DNA of 64,000 bases from Tridacna crocea (GCA_943736015.1 OX031073.1:23153210-23217209), one strand, 5' to 3'. Positions 50,952 to 61,657 are shown, counted from the first letter of the stretch. A program made the numbers and translations. The notes: a model not told the origin generated them from the sequence alone.

Positions 50952-51027
50952 TTACTTTAAAAGTTAAGAAAATATGACGAGTATGTCAAAGAATGTTCTT
51001 AAGAATGGTTTGTGAATATGGTGGACC

Positions 51028-51379
51028 CAGCAGATTGCCCCTTTTTATGTGATGGGTGATATTTAAAGGCTTAATCTGTCACACACCAACAAACTAATAA
51101 CTGAATAAGAGTGCTTTTCACTACTATGGTCACATTAGTCATCATATCAGATTAGTGCTTTCCATGATACTCTGTCATTATATTTTTTGTGTTCAAGATA
51201 TTAACTTCAAAGTTGGGCTTGTAACTGTTGTAAACTGTCTAAATGGGAAACCGAAACAACATAGGGTAACTCACAACATAGAGGTCCTTAGTGTGATTCC
51301 TTGCACCCATAAACTATATTTCATAAACAGGGGATTTAACTAATGCAGCCCGTAACTCACTGCTGGTTACAAAACAATA
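51028..51379. other. No feature seen
   Basis: 350 bp without shared repeats. Confidence 0.35.
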
Positions 51380-51983
51380 TATCTTTTCTACCCTATCAGT
51401 TAGTCTCCTATTTTTTTCGACAACTGAAGAGCTAAATTATTTTTCTACCATAAAAACACAACTGTTTGTCAGGGGCTAATGCAGTCTGGCTGCTACATTT
51501 TCCTGAACTTGTAAATGCGCTAAAAAATCTACACTATTGACAAGGGTTCTTACATACGTTTTCAAGATGTAACATGCACTTTAGATCCAATGAAACACAG
51601 CATTGGTGGCACACACCCTTTAAAAATGTTTCAAAATACTACTGACCAATAGTGTTTGTCTTTAATAATGAGGAAGCACCTCAGAATTTGTTGAATTTGT
51701 GGTCCAGGAGCTTATTTCGAACAGCTGCAGCCATCTTCTGTCATGTAACACTGTTTGGAACAGAAATTTCATAGGTTGATACGTCCGATTGTCAGTATCG
51801 AATGTACGAACCCTTGTCAATGGCGAAGATTTTTGAGTGAGTTTACAAGTTTGAAGGACTGTAGCAGCCAGACGGCATCTGCCACTGACAAATAGTTGTG
51901 TGTCTCTGGTAGCCAAATGATTTAGCTTCCAATTGTCCAAAGAATAAGGAGAATACCTGTTAGCGTAGTTTAGATACATTCTT
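51380..51983. mobile_element. Long inverted-repeat element, about 600 bp
   Basis: The left arm (51380-51560) and right arm (51800-51983) match inverted at roughly 75%: ACAACTGTTTGTCAGGGGC / CACTGACAAATAGTTGTG, GTCTGGCTGCTACA / TGTAGCAGCCAGAC, TTGACAAGGGTTCTTACAT / ATGTACGAACCCTTGTCAA. A 105-codon minus-strand frame lies in the right arm; it has no recognisable domain. Confidence 0.72.
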
Positions 51984-51988
51984 CTTGT

Positions 51989-52020
51989 AGGGGTGGGGGT
52001 GGGGGGGGGGCGGCTTGGGG
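51989..52020 (+). repeat. G-rich tract, quadruplex-capable
   Basis: At least four runs of four or more G (GGGGTGGGGGTGGGG then further G runs and TTGGGG). Confidence 0.75.
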
Positions 52021-52139
52021 CAAGTAACTGGTTGCATACAGTTAAATCCCATGTTTATGATATATAGTCTATGGGTGACAGGAGTCAAACTACAGACCCC
52101 TATGACTCTCAAAATATTTTTGACATGGTTTTGCACCTT

Positions 52140-52190
52140 TTTAGCTCACCTGAGTACAAAGTGCTGGATGTGAGCTGTGTGATTGTGATG
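52140..52190 (+). repeat. Head fragment of TTAGCTCACC array element
   Basis: TTTAGCTCACCTGAGTACAA matches the head at 39511; no units follow. Confidence 0.6.
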
Positions 52191-52277
52191 CACTGACAAA
52201 CCTCAGTATTTCTGCCACATTTATTTTGTTGTCTGCAACTGGTTTTAAAACTTCTAAAACTTTGTTGTTTGGTTAAT
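52191..52277 (+). mobile_element. TTAA-A MITE, right third, target of the 5.7-kb element
   Basis: CCACATTTATTTTGTTGTCT to TTTGTTGTTTGGTTAAT. Its terminal TTAA is part of the TTAAT target of the next element. Confidence 0.75.
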
Positions 52278-53062
52278 CACGGGGGTAATACCAAAATCGC
52301 TATTTCTGCTGTCGACCGAGCTGGTACTGCGTAAAGCTGCTGTCGACCGAGGAATACGGTTTTCGACCGAGCGGTACGGCTGTCGATAGGGGGACAAGGT
52401 GACTTTGATGCCCTTGGAGAAGCAAAAACGTAAGTATTAACATTTACAAACGCTATCAATCTTTTAAACAGACAAGGTGTTATTTGTCTGTTCACTTATA
52501 GAGAGTTGTGACGCTGAAAAACACTATAAAATACCCATTCTTTCGAAAAAAATCAATTTACATAGAATATCATTAATCTAATGCATTATTAAAGGTACGA
52601 AAGCAACAAAACGCCTTATATATTTCGTGTATCATTTACGCTTCTACAACGAAGTGTGTTTGGCATAATTCATGCACTCTGGAAGATTTTATGGACCTTT
52701 GAAAAATATCAGGATACGGATGTCGATTACCAGTGATACGGCTGTCGATGGTTTCGTAGTCTGAATGATACGGCTGTCGACAAAATATGAAAACTACATT
52801 TCATGTATCTGTGTTAAAATACATGATTTATTCTATGACTATTACTGAAATCTCCACTATAAGGCAGATTTCACTGGGAGCCATGAAGAAAATTGTATGT
52901 TTGTGCGGACTGGTGTCTTAAAAGTCGCAACAGTCGCCAAGAATGACTCCACCCTTAACTCGCCCGTATATAGTTCACACAACAGACTACAAGGCTGGTC
53001 ACAGATGTAAATACTAAAACATGTAAAGGTCAAATCAGATTAAGAATAAAACTGCAAAATAT

Positions 53063-53120
53063 GATTTTAGACTAGCAAAGCTAGTCTATAGGCATCCAGA
53101 TTGAGTCAGACTCAATGTAA
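53063..53120. repeat. Paired small palindromes
   Basis: TTAGACTAGCAAAGCTAGTC followed by GATTGAGTCAGACTCAATG. Possibly the tip of an unlisted repeat; 53121-53542 shows nothing more. Confidence 0.5.
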
Positions 53121-53542
53121 ACAAAAAACCCACAGTTTCAAAATACTGCCTCACAAAAAATACTCCTTACTGCTAAGAATCTTAATTCAGTCATTACGAC
53201 AACTTTGACTTCAAGCGCAGAGTCTCTACCATTCCAATTTGAACTTGCCCACTTTCAAAGCAGTAGATTGTACAAGATGTCATTGATAAGGTACATGATG
53301 CTTGCTTATAGGTAAAGTAAGTGACCTATATGCAAATCAGGCTCATATCACTGATTCCTACCCCAGAGTACATAAAAGTATGAATGGATCTAAAAGTAAT
53401 ACCTCCAGGTGACTTGTAGCAAATCCCAGCTACACAAACCCTAACTGGCCAGGGAACCTTTCTCATTCCTCCAGTCATTCCTTATTTAGATCATTTTGAA
53501 TGCGAAAGTGATATGTTAAACTGTTGTTTAACGTCTTGTATA

Positions 53543-53771
53543 TTAACCTTTTACCACACAATCCCAAGTTTTCACATTAGTGGGGAAGAAGCCCTTTGAA
53601 AACATTGCGGGAAAAGAAATAGGAAATACTAGATACAAGCATTTTCCCCTTTTCTCGTGTTTTTTCAACCTTTTTAGAATGTCTTCATCAATTTAATCAC
53701 ATTTAACTTTATTGTCTGGAACAGCTTTTAATGTGGAGGGCCGTAAAATGTTTGGTTTTGTAAAGAGTTAA
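53543..53771 (+). mobile_element. TTAA-A MITE, core degraded
   Basis: TTAACCTTTTACCACACAAT to GGTTTTGTAAAGAGTTAA; right arm reduced to TTTCCCCTTTTCTCGTG. Passenger of the 5.7-kb element. Confidence 0.8.
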
Positions 53772-53797
53772 ATAGTTGACTATTGCATCCGTTGCTG

Positions 53798-54019
53798 TTA
53801 ACCCTTTACCACACAACAACAACTTTTAACGCCCGTGAGGAAGAAGCCTTTTGAAATCATTGTTGGAAAAGGAGAAAATGCTGGTAACCAGCATTTTCTC
53901 CTTTTCCCAGGTTTATTTTCCTATCAAAGCAAAATTGCACCATTTGAGCCACTTTGAAATTGTCATCTCCAAATGCTTTCAATTTGGATAGATCTAAAAT
54001 TTTTGTGGTAATGGGTTAA
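53798..54019 (+). mobile_element. TTAA-A MITE, outer right arm lost
   Basis: TTAACCCTTTACCACACAAC to TTGTGGTAATGGGTTAA; the right arm ends TTTTCTCCTTTTCCCAGG. Confidence 0.83.
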
Positions 54020-54214
54020 TTAACTGTATAATCCAAGTTATTCCTCAACCTGCTTAAAAAAAGGATAAATAAAACATTCTGGCGGATGTGTATATTTTTG
54101 TAAAAGAAAAATATCCCATTATCGGTTATTATTAATTAACTATTGGATATATAGAAGTTATACATGGAAACCGGTCCACGAGATACCAGTCACATTTCTG
54201 ACTTCGTATAGTAC

Positions 54215-54375
54215 ACATGTCGTGACCCAGGCTTAATACGACTTGGCCTCCGATCAATACAGTTGACCTCGTATCAATATTGATGACCCGCGACCAATAC
54301 AGAAATCCTTGAATGTGATTGGCCAAAAGTTCACTTGCGTGAGCGTCTGCGCTTACTTTTAGCCAATCACGTTCA
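54215..54375. repeat. CAATACRG short repeats and a 65-bp hairpin
   Basis: CTCCGATCAATACAGTTGAC, CTCGTATCAATATTGATGAC and CCGCGACCAATACAG are about 25 bp apart. Next, GTGATTGGCCAAAAGT and ACTTTTAGCCAATCAC form a stem at 54314-54371. Confidence 0.7.
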
Positions 54376-54385
54376 AAGAGGCGGC

Positions 54386-54534
54386 AAAGTAAACGTAACC
54401 CAAAAATTGGTATTTGTTTCCAGCAGGGTAGAAAACATTGTGGGAAAAAGGAGAAAATACTGGTTTCCAGCATTTTCTCCTTTTCTCACAATCTTTTCAG
54501 AAGGCTTCTTTTTCAGGGTCGTAAAAGGGTTAAT
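54386..54534 (-). mobile_element. TTAA-A MITE, left part replaced
   Basis: GTAAACGTAACCCAAAAATT, core near 54429-54497, end GTCGTAAAAGGGTTAA. The left 75 bp are displaced by the repeat at 54215-54375. Confidence 0.75.
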
Positions 54535-54548
54535 TAATAAAATTGTCA

Positions 54549-54672
54549 TTAATCAAGTGATTTCGTATTGCCCAGTTACAGGTCCTCGGTCAGCCGTATT
54601 GATCCTCGGCCTCGGGCCAATACGGCTGACCTCGGACCTGTAACTGGGCCAATACGAAATCACTTGATTAAT
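54549..54672. repeat. 124-bp near-perfect palindrome
   Basis: Arms of about 57 bp (ATTAATCAAGTGATTTCGTA ... GGTCAGCCGTATTG and complement) with one indel and one mismatch, around ATCCTCGGCCTCGG. Contains the CAATACGG motif of 54215-54375. Confidence 0.9.
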
Positions 54673-54686
54673 AACATTATAGTTTA

Positions 54687-54740
54687 GATCCAAGATCAGA
54701 TTGCACAGACTGTGTAGCCTGATCTTGTTCCACACTGTCT
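54687..54740. repeat. Q-family hairpin
   Basis: CAAGATCAGATTGCACAGA / TGTGTAGCCTGATCTTG. Confidence 0.65.
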
Positions 54741-54944
54741 GTCTGCTCCTCTGTCCAGACAGACATCTTTTAAAATCCTTGATGAAAATTGGTGAAACAT
54801 CCGTAATGTATTCCTTACGATAGTCCACCGATAAAGATTCCTTCTTCATTTTTTCATTTGATGCCGTGGCATCAGAAAAGGGGGGGGGGGGCTTGATGTA
54901 TGTTTCCATTACGGACTGATATCTTTTTAACTATTGGACAAAAT

Positions 54945-55125
54945 TTCATGAAACTTCGTATTAATTTTGTTTATAGGCCGCATCATATTTGTCTTATCTT
55001 TTCAAATGCTATGCTATGGAAATAACTAAAAGGCAAGGTGTACATGCAAAACACAATTTACCTGTTATTTCTTTCTATCTGAAGATGTCTTTTTAGGCAG
55101 GAGATTTCATCTCAACAAAAAAACC
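54945..55125 (+). repeat. Tail fragment of CCCCGCCG array element
   Basis: ACATGCAAAACACAATTTAC and GTCTTTTTAGGCAGGAGATT match the end of array 2 (24411-24480). Confidence 0.65.
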
Positions 55126-55934
55126 TGTTTTAAATTGAAAGTTAACAAACCGAAGTTTATCGTAATATTTCCTAGAGAAGAAAATAGTCAAGAGCGTCGG
55201 GTAAAGTCAATGGATTGAACTGCATTTGAATTGAACCAACTTGGATTAATAACCAGATTGAACCGATGGACCTGGAACGGACCCAGATACCAGATATGAC
55301 AATATTTCTTCAATCAGGTATAAATCAACAAAGATTTACATTTAGCATAACCACACACTAGTTCCAGATTCGCTAGTCTGTCAGTATTTTCAGTACTTTG
55401 ATAAAGGAATAGGGCTGCAAACATGTGCAAATACTCTTGAAGAATGATGTCGGAAAGAGCACATGCGCTTGACGTATAAATGCAAAAACAGGTCAAAAAT
55501 TCTAAATATTTTTGCTACATGAGCCATTACGAAACTGCATATAGATTGCGTCAATATTAACCTTGATATTTAGCATTTTGAGGGGGTTTTCAGAGCGAAG
55601 AACTTCAAGCGCCTATGGAGAGAGGAACATTTCGCAACAAATGTCATGGTAATCGGTAGGGTTGCTCAGCAGATATGGCTCTTGAGTAATTTGCAATGGC
55701 TATCTCTAGAGAGCGGCTGCATGCTTTGAAATATTTTGACCTGGTCAAAGAAAACTTTCCATATTTTCAGCAAACGGTTAGGAGTTTCTAATCAATAAGA
55801 AAAAAATTCAATTGCACTGAATGCAAAGATTGCATTTTGTCCATTATCTGGGAATTTTTCTATATGCCGTCAACTTTGAGCGTATTTGCTTCAAAGTGAC
55901 TATTCATTACGTTAACAATCCCGTGCAGTTCAAA
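55126..55934. other. No feature seen
   Basis: About 800 bp of the 5.7-kb element's interior without coding signal or shared repeats. Confidence 0.4.
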
Positions 55935-56130
55935 CCCCTGTGAACCCCACTTTATAAAGTGAAAAGTGGGGTTTGCAGGGGTATGGGCTATTTTTCTTAT
56001 TTTTGTTTAAAACATAGGTTTTGGTTGATCATTAGAACCGCCTCACCGAGGCGGTATCAAAGAAACCTTAAAATCTATGTTTGGATCAGAAATAAGAATA
56101 GATACAAAGGTTTATATTCCGAATAAATGC
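55935..56130. repeat. Two consecutive hairpins
   Basis: AACCCCACTTTATAAAGTGA / AAGTGGGGTT, then AACATAGGTTTTGGTTGATC with CCGCCTCACCGAGGCGG at its centre and AAATCTATGTTTGGATC. The second resembles the O-family centre in layout. Confidence 0.65.
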
Positions 56131-56370
56131 ATCTTCTGACACCATGTCACACGGCATTAAATTGCATAGGTATGTTAATTAAGATAATGATTTCATATGT
56201 GATGATCAGCTTACAGTCCCATTTTGGACTCACACAACAGAATTTTAGACCTCTATAATTTCCTTATAAATTTGGACGGATTACATGGAATTTACGTCAA
56301 AATGTTTCTCTTTCCAAGACCATTCTTCATGTTCCAAGATCATTCTAAGTTCAAATTTTTTACTGATTTG

Positions 56371-56714
56371 ACACATATAACACCGATTTGAGAAAAATTA
56401 TTTGTTTGAGAAAATGCAAGTGTTTGCCTTTTACAAAATCATAGCGGTATGCAGGATTTTAGTATCAGAAGCATGGTATACGATGGATACCATTGCAAAT
56501 ATTCTCTTTGAAAGTTTTAAGTGAACAGAAAACAGCATTTTGGTTGCTATGGTAACAGAACCATGGCATAATATCCTACTTGCAAGGATATCCATCGTAT
56601 ATCATGCTTCTGACATCTGACTTCTGCATACTGCTATGATTTGTGAAAGGCAAACACTTGCATTTTCTCAACAAATAATTTTTCTCAAATCCTTTAATTT
56701 TGTGTTATATGTGT
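56371..56714. mobile_element. 344-bp inverted-repeat element
   Basis: ACACATATAACACCGATTTG at the left and AATTTTGTGTTATATGTGT at the right; arms of about 120 bp share AAATGCAAGTGTTTGCCTTT and GCAGGAT/GCATAC segments. The loop includes GGTTGCTATGGTAACAGAAC. Confidence 0.78.
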
Positions 56715-57475
56715 ATATGTGTATTTTCAGGTTAATGTATACTAGTTGGGCCAATTCCTGGACTTACAGTGACGCATTTTGGTGTAACGTCGAAATGCTT
56801 GAATACATATGCTGCTACTATTCGTATAAGTGCACTGCCCATCACGAAGTCATTGAACATGCGTGCTCAAGGCATCCGTCACAGGCCCTATAATTTCGTA
56901 AAAAACTCTAAATCCAGAAAATGGAAAGTTTGGCTACTTCCGTATGTTGTATGATGATCTGATTCCATTAGAGAAAGAGACTCTGGGGGTGCGCAGGATC
57001 GCCTAAACCTTTGCTGTACGCATATGCAATAACTGCTATTTTCCTGCGTCACAGCTCACATGTAAACCTGATTTCGCAGTGCAGAGTTAATAATTCCATA
57101 CAAGCTATTGGTCCAAATTGTCGAACTAAAACGGTCCGCACCAAACACTAAACATTGCTATCTGCTTAACTGCATGTTCTTGAAGAGTGCACAAACCACA
57201 GGACTTGCTTTTTACCCATGAGTAAATGCTTGTGCCAAAAAGTACGGATACACAACGGTGTTTTGCATTTATCAGGACGTACAAACTGCATGTATACATC
57301 CATTTAATTTGTTAAAATGAATGAATCATAGCACTAGTAGCGACACAATCGTCTAGACTGACATCTGAATCAACAAACTGTAACCCTTTCGAAGGACACA
57401 ATGACTGACGAAGAATGTAACAGAAATTTTATTGTTTAACTGGTTATTTCCCAGAAAAATCTGTCGGTTGCACTC
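56715..57475. other. No feature seen
   Basis: Interior of the 5.7-kb element; the open frames here (56636-56893, 56769-56954) have no recognisable domains. Confidence 0.4.
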
Positions 57476-58067
57476 TCGATCAATCATCGACAGCCGTATC
57501 CAGTAACGTCGACAACCGTACCCGGTAAACTTTCAGATCATCGACAGCAGTATCAGCGAAAACATAAAAGGTGCCATAGACGCATATAAGCGCATGCACA
57601 CACACAAATAAAAGGTAATCATGTATTCTTATGATATATCTGAATTGTACCGCCCTCCATTTGCCATGACACTGAATAAGAATCACGCATTTCCCCGAAA
57701 ATACTTATTTTACATATTTTCACGATTAACTGCGCTCAGTGTTAAAACATGATATTAGCCAAACTTCCAAAACACTTAAAACAATAGCAAAATATTTCAG
57801 AAACTGTTTAAACCCAAAAATATAGAAACATATAGTAAAATTACACACTTATAGCGTATTTAAATCACCTTGTCCCCCTGTCGACAGCCGTACTGCTCGG
57901 TCGAAAACCGTATTCCTCGGTCGACAGCAGCTTTACGCAGTACCAGCTCGGTCGACAGCAGAAATAGCGATTTTGGTATTACCCCCGTGTTAATACTTAA
58001 CTTCCAAATACATGCATCAGATAATTTCACTCAGAGAATAGGTTGATTATCTCAAAAAGTAGCAGAG

Positions 58068-58118
58068 TGTAGATCTAAGATCAGATGTTACACTCTGTAC
58101 AGTCAGATCTTAATTTAG
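58068..58118. repeat. Q-family hairpin
   Basis: CTAAGATCAGATGTTACACT / TACAGTCAGATCTTAAT. Confidence 0.6.
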
Positions 58119-58149
58119 CATGTATGTATAAAGCAGTAAATATTCAAGG

Positions 58150-58222
58150 GGTTTAGTGCAATACTATTGTAAGTGCATATACACTGTATATGCACTTAAA
58201 ATAGTCTTGAACTTACCTTTCG
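58150..58222. repeat. Hairpin related to 8881-8957
   Basis: TAGTGCAATACTATTGTAAG, TGCATATAC / GTATATGCA and AAATAGTCTTGAACTTA: same layout, about 70% similar, stem now imperfect. Confidence 0.6.
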
Positions 58223-58412
58223 AATTGTCTTTGTCACTTGAGAATGCAGGCTCATTGGGGGAGAGAGTACATTTAGCAGGCACAAGTAATTTGACTCTTT
58301 GTGAGAAGACATGTCTGCCAAAAAACATGTTCAACATGTGTTTGGTATTAAAAAAATGTCAATTTAGAGCAAATGTTTTGCCCCTAAAGACTTTCAACTT
58401 TCTCTTTTATCA

Positions 58413-58860
58413 AATCAACTCTTTACCAAACGAAAAATATCAAGACTTGTCTGAATTGAGAGTATGTGCAGGCAACCAATCCAAATGTGACTTAATCCAT
58501 TAAACCAACAATCCTTACTTTTGACAACCCTATGAAAAAAGCCTTTAGAAAACATTGTGGGAAAAGGAGGAAATGCTGGTAACCAGCATTTTCTCCTTTT
58601 CCCACAATGCTTTCTACCCTTCACAAAACAAATTTCAAACTTTCAGTCACTTTTATTTTGTCATCTGCAGACGCTTTTGATTTGGACTAGCCTAAAATGT
58701 CATTTTGGTAATGATTTAAATGATGGAACTTGTCATTGATAGGATAGAAAACATTGTGGAAAAATGACAAAATGCTGGTTACCAGCATTTTCTCATAATC
58801 TTTTCAAAAGGTGTCTTGCAGAAGATTGTTAAAACTCAAGATTGTGTGGTAAAGACTTAA
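58413..58860 (-). mobile_element. TTAA-A host copy with a second A inserted
   Basis: TCAACTCTTTACCAAACGAA to CCAAATGTGACTTAA, then from 58716 TTAAATGATGGAACTTGTC, a core (AACATTGTGGAAAAATGAC, right arm shortened) and GTGTGGTAAAGACTTAA. Confidence 0.82.
58492..58719 (+). mobile_element. TTAA-A MITE inserted in another A
   Basis: TTAATCCATTAAACCAACAA to CATTTTGGTAATGATTTAA. Opposite orientation to its host; flanked by TTAA from an internal GACTTAA of the host. Confidence 0.87.
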
Positions 58861-58883
58861 TCCTTAGGCCCTAGAGTGCCAAG

Positions 58884-59109
58884 TTAACCCTTTACTCCAT
58901 AGATACTCATTTCTATGCATTGCATGTAGGAGCCTTTGGAAAACATTGTGGCAAAAGGTGAAATTGCTCATGACGAGCAATTTCACCTTTTGCCACAAAG
59001 CTTTCTATGCTATCAAAAGGTCTCATGTACACATAGGAAACAGCTTCATCCTTGCTATTATTTAGGGTCAGTTAGATATATCATAGAAATGCCTGGGTTA
59101 AAAGGTTAA
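58884..59109 (+). mobile_element. TTAA-C MITE, complete
   Basis: TTAACCCTTTACTCCATAG to CTGGGTTAAAAGGTTAA; core with TTGCTCATGACGAGCAA centre and mutated outer right arm (CCACAAAGCTTTC). Confidence 0.88.
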
Positions 59110-59944
59110 GCCAGCAGAATTTTCTATAGTCAAATAAAACAAAAGGGTTGGTCAGACTGGCTGATGGATAATTATGTAAGGAGGGAAAACAGACAAAATA
59201 TGCAGAATTTGGTAATCCGGTGACAAAATTCATCTTCTCTGCCAGTTAAGGCTTATGCCATTGGCATGGAGTGAAGATACCACACAACGACTGCTCAAGT
59301 GCAGGTCATGAAAAAATGCACATGTACCAGATATGTACCGGATTATGAACAGTCTATCAATGGATATCAACCTACAAGTATCAGAGTGACAGCATGCGTG
59401 TCGTAAAAGGCGACAAAAGGGGCATCATTTTGTGTTTCATCCATTCCTCATTTATCATGTTTGTCTTACGTTGTTGCACATGTATGTTATTTTCACCTCG
59501 CATTATTGTTTACTAAGTAAGTTTGTGGACGGGCCTTAATATGCTATTCATTCAAAACGCTATTCATTCCAACATACAATGAACGGAAAATATAAACGAC
59601 ATATGAGGAACATGCTGGTCTCCTGACATGCGGTGGGTATAGATAGTCAGATGCGTCCAAAGTCTGCCATTGGCATGTCTGTGTATGTTTTGTCCAGTGG
59701 AAATCTTTAAACACGCTCAAAACATCTCACCTGACGGAACAGATATCACCGGATGTTGCAAGACAAGTAGTGGATTCACCGGATAAGAAACATAAATAAT
59801 AATATTACATAAAACGGTTACGAAGAGACACAAAGGTATAAAATGATTTTTTATCCGTTACTTGTCTGTTAACTCGGTGTGACCAAACCTTGAAGTTTAA
59901 AGTTTGCCTTTGTCCTGAATGTCTCTGCAGAGTGGATGGTGTAG
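59110..59944. other. No feature seen
   Basis: 835 bp without MITEs or shared repeats. Confidence 0.4.
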
Positions 59945-60000
59945 ATGATAGAACAGACTGTTTCTTTTATGCAGTTTGATCTTTATCTATGCTGGCCGCA
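59945..60000. repeat. Q-family remnant
   Basis: GATAGAACAGACTGTTTC / ATGCAGTTTGATCTTTATCT. Confidence 0.5.
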
Positions 60001-60018
60001 AGACAACTGGTACTATGA

Positions 60019-60147
60019 TTAACCCTTTCCCAAATGACAAATTTTGGACTCTTCCAAACCAAAACAGTTTGCAGACGGCAATTTTGGCAATTTTAAGACT
60101 TTTACTGTAGACACGTAAAAACCAGGGCTTGTTTGGGAAAAGGTTAA
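60019..60147 (-). mobile_element. TTAA-B MITE lacking its core
   Basis: TTAACCCTTTCCCAAATGAC and GCAGACGGCAATTTTGGCAA join to AAGACTTTTACTGTAGACAC and end GGGAAAAGGTTAA. All of the palindrome is missing; both terminal flanks are preserved. Confidence 0.87.
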
Positions 60148-60308
60148 GGTCTAAAGTGTTCAATACTGTGAATCATGATTCATTCAATATCAGTGAAAAT
60201 TGGACCACAAGAAAAAGTTTGAAATGGTGATGATGGACAAAATACTGATGATGAAATTCTTCCACCTCTAAAACAAGCATAATAGACTTATCAGTTTCTT
60301 GCAGTGTT

Positions 60309-60531
60309 TTACAATCCATAGATACTTATTTTGAGGTATCAACAACAGACAGCTATTGAAAATATTGTGAGAAAAGGAGAAATTGCTCCTAACAAGCAAT
60401 TTCTCCTTTTCCCACAATGTTTTCCACTCAGTCAGATCTTTGTATCTTTATTTGTCCATATTTTTGACATCATATCTTTATTTGCTGCTGAAACGGAAGG
60501 GTTCAAATTGGCATATCAGGTAAAGGGTTAA
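60309..60531 (+). mobile_element. TTAA-D MITE
   Basis: TTACAATCCATAGATACTTA to GCATATCAGGTAAAGGGTTAA; core with TTGCTCCTAACAAGCAA centre. Left TTAA mutated. Confidence 0.86.
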
Positions 60532-60617
60532 ATGAAACTTTCAAGCAGGTAGTAAAACATGCTATTTCAAATTTACATTTTGGAGAAAAATACCTCTTTA
60601 TTGGGACAGTATAGATC

Positions 60618-60668
60618 GATCCAAGATCAGACTGCATATTCTGTGCAGTCTGATCTTGAAATCTACAC
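60618..60668. repeat. Q-family hairpin
   Basis: CCAAGATCAGACTGCATATT / GTGCAGTCTGATCTTG. Confidence 0.75.
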
Positions 60669-60711
60669 TGTTTGCAAGAGGTCAGTGAGTCATGCTTCAC
60701 AACCTAAGGGG

Positions 60712-60940
60712 TTAACTCATTACCACACAACAATATTTTAGGCTTGTCCTAATCGAAAGCATTTGCAGACGACAAAATAAAAGTGACTGAAAATTTAAAA
60801 TTTGTTTTGTGAAGGTTAGAAAACATTGTGGGAAAAGGAGAAAATGCTGGTTACCAGCATTTTCTCCTTTTCCCACAGTGTTTTCAAAAGGCTTCTTTCT
60901 CAGGGGCGTCAAAAGTAGGGATTGTGTGGTAAAGGGTTAA
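60712..60940 (-). mobile_element. TTAA-A MITE, complete
   Basis: TTAACTCATTACCACACAAC to GTGTGGTAAAGGGTTAA; core near 60818-60886. Confidence 0.9.
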
Positions 60941-61240
60941 GCGTCAAAACATAAAGGGAAAGGATCAGGCCCCAAATGTCCTCTTTATATTGGAGATTTT
61001 GTCTTGTGCCGCATGCATTCACATGATTTACGGATAAATGGATGGAGGTACTCGATGTGGTAATTGGATCTTAGTAACTGTTGCTGTTTTTTTTTGTTGA
61101 AGAAAAAAAATGAGTGCTTTGTGATAGAGTTAAAAGTGATAGATTGAAACACTTTATTTTTCTTCATGAGGAAGTAACACTGTTACTAATACTTATATGT
61201 GAACAAAAAAATGTGAAGATAGTTGGTAAATTTTGTTTGA

Positions 61241-61468
61241 TTCAACTCATTACCAAATGGCAATAATTTAGATTTGTCCAAATCCAAAGCATTTGCAGCC
61301 GACAAAAATGACTGAAAATTTGAAATTTGGTTTGTGAACAGTTAAGAAAACATTGTGGGAAAAGGAGAAAATGCTGGTTACCAGCATTTTCTCCTTTTCC
61401 CACAATGTTTTCTAAAGGTTTCTTTCTCAGTGTCATCAAAAGTTACGGGATTGTGTGGTAATGGGTTA
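61241..61468 (-). mobile_element. TTAA-A MITE, complete
   Basis: TCAACTCATTACCAAATGGC to GTGTGGTAATGGGTTAA; core near 61345-61413. Confidence 0.88.
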
Positions 61469-61482
61469 AATTTTGAATAACC

Positions 61483-61655
61483 TTAACTCTTTACCATACA
61501 GTCCTAACTTTTAATGTTCCTGAGGAAGAAGCCTTTTGAAAACACTGTTGAGAAAAGGAGAAAATGGTGGTACCCAAAATGTTTTCTAACTATTCAGAAA
61601 AAAAAACCTTTCATCATTTTAGATATTGTTAATTTGCTGTCTGTAAATAATAACT
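61483..61655 (+). mobile_element. TTAA-A MITE, right core arm deleted
   Basis: TTAACTCTTTACCATACAGT; left arm to GAGAAAATGGTGGTACCC, then directly AAAATGTTTTCTAAC. Confidence 0.75.
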
Positions 61656-61657
61656 CA

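Larger units (their letters stand above)
49671..51027. mobile_element. H-family element split by a Harbinger-like element
   Basis: Left GGCCCGTATTCACCAATCAT to CAATCAGATGTGTTA; right TTACTTTAAAAGTTAAGAAA to AAGAATGGTTTGTGAATATG. Joined at one TTA it reads GATGTGTTACTT, as expected from other H copies (GTTGTGTTACTT). Confidence 0.82.
52278..57989. mobile_element. 5.7-kb CAC-ended TIR element with 5-bp duplication
   Basis: TIRs of about 125 bp begin CACGGGGGTAATACC and end near GGGGGACAAGGTGA, with two or three mismatches. TTAAT occurs at 52273-52277 and 57990-57994. Each TIR contains three CTGTCGACCGAG or TTTCGACCGAG motifs. Inner clusters of ATACGGCTGTCGA (52715-52790) are mirrored at 57480-57560. 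A CAC start with a 5-bp duplication is the signature of Transib and RAG-like transposons, though TTAAT is less GC-rich than usual. No transposase frame, and the interior holds several younger repeats. Confidence 0.9.
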
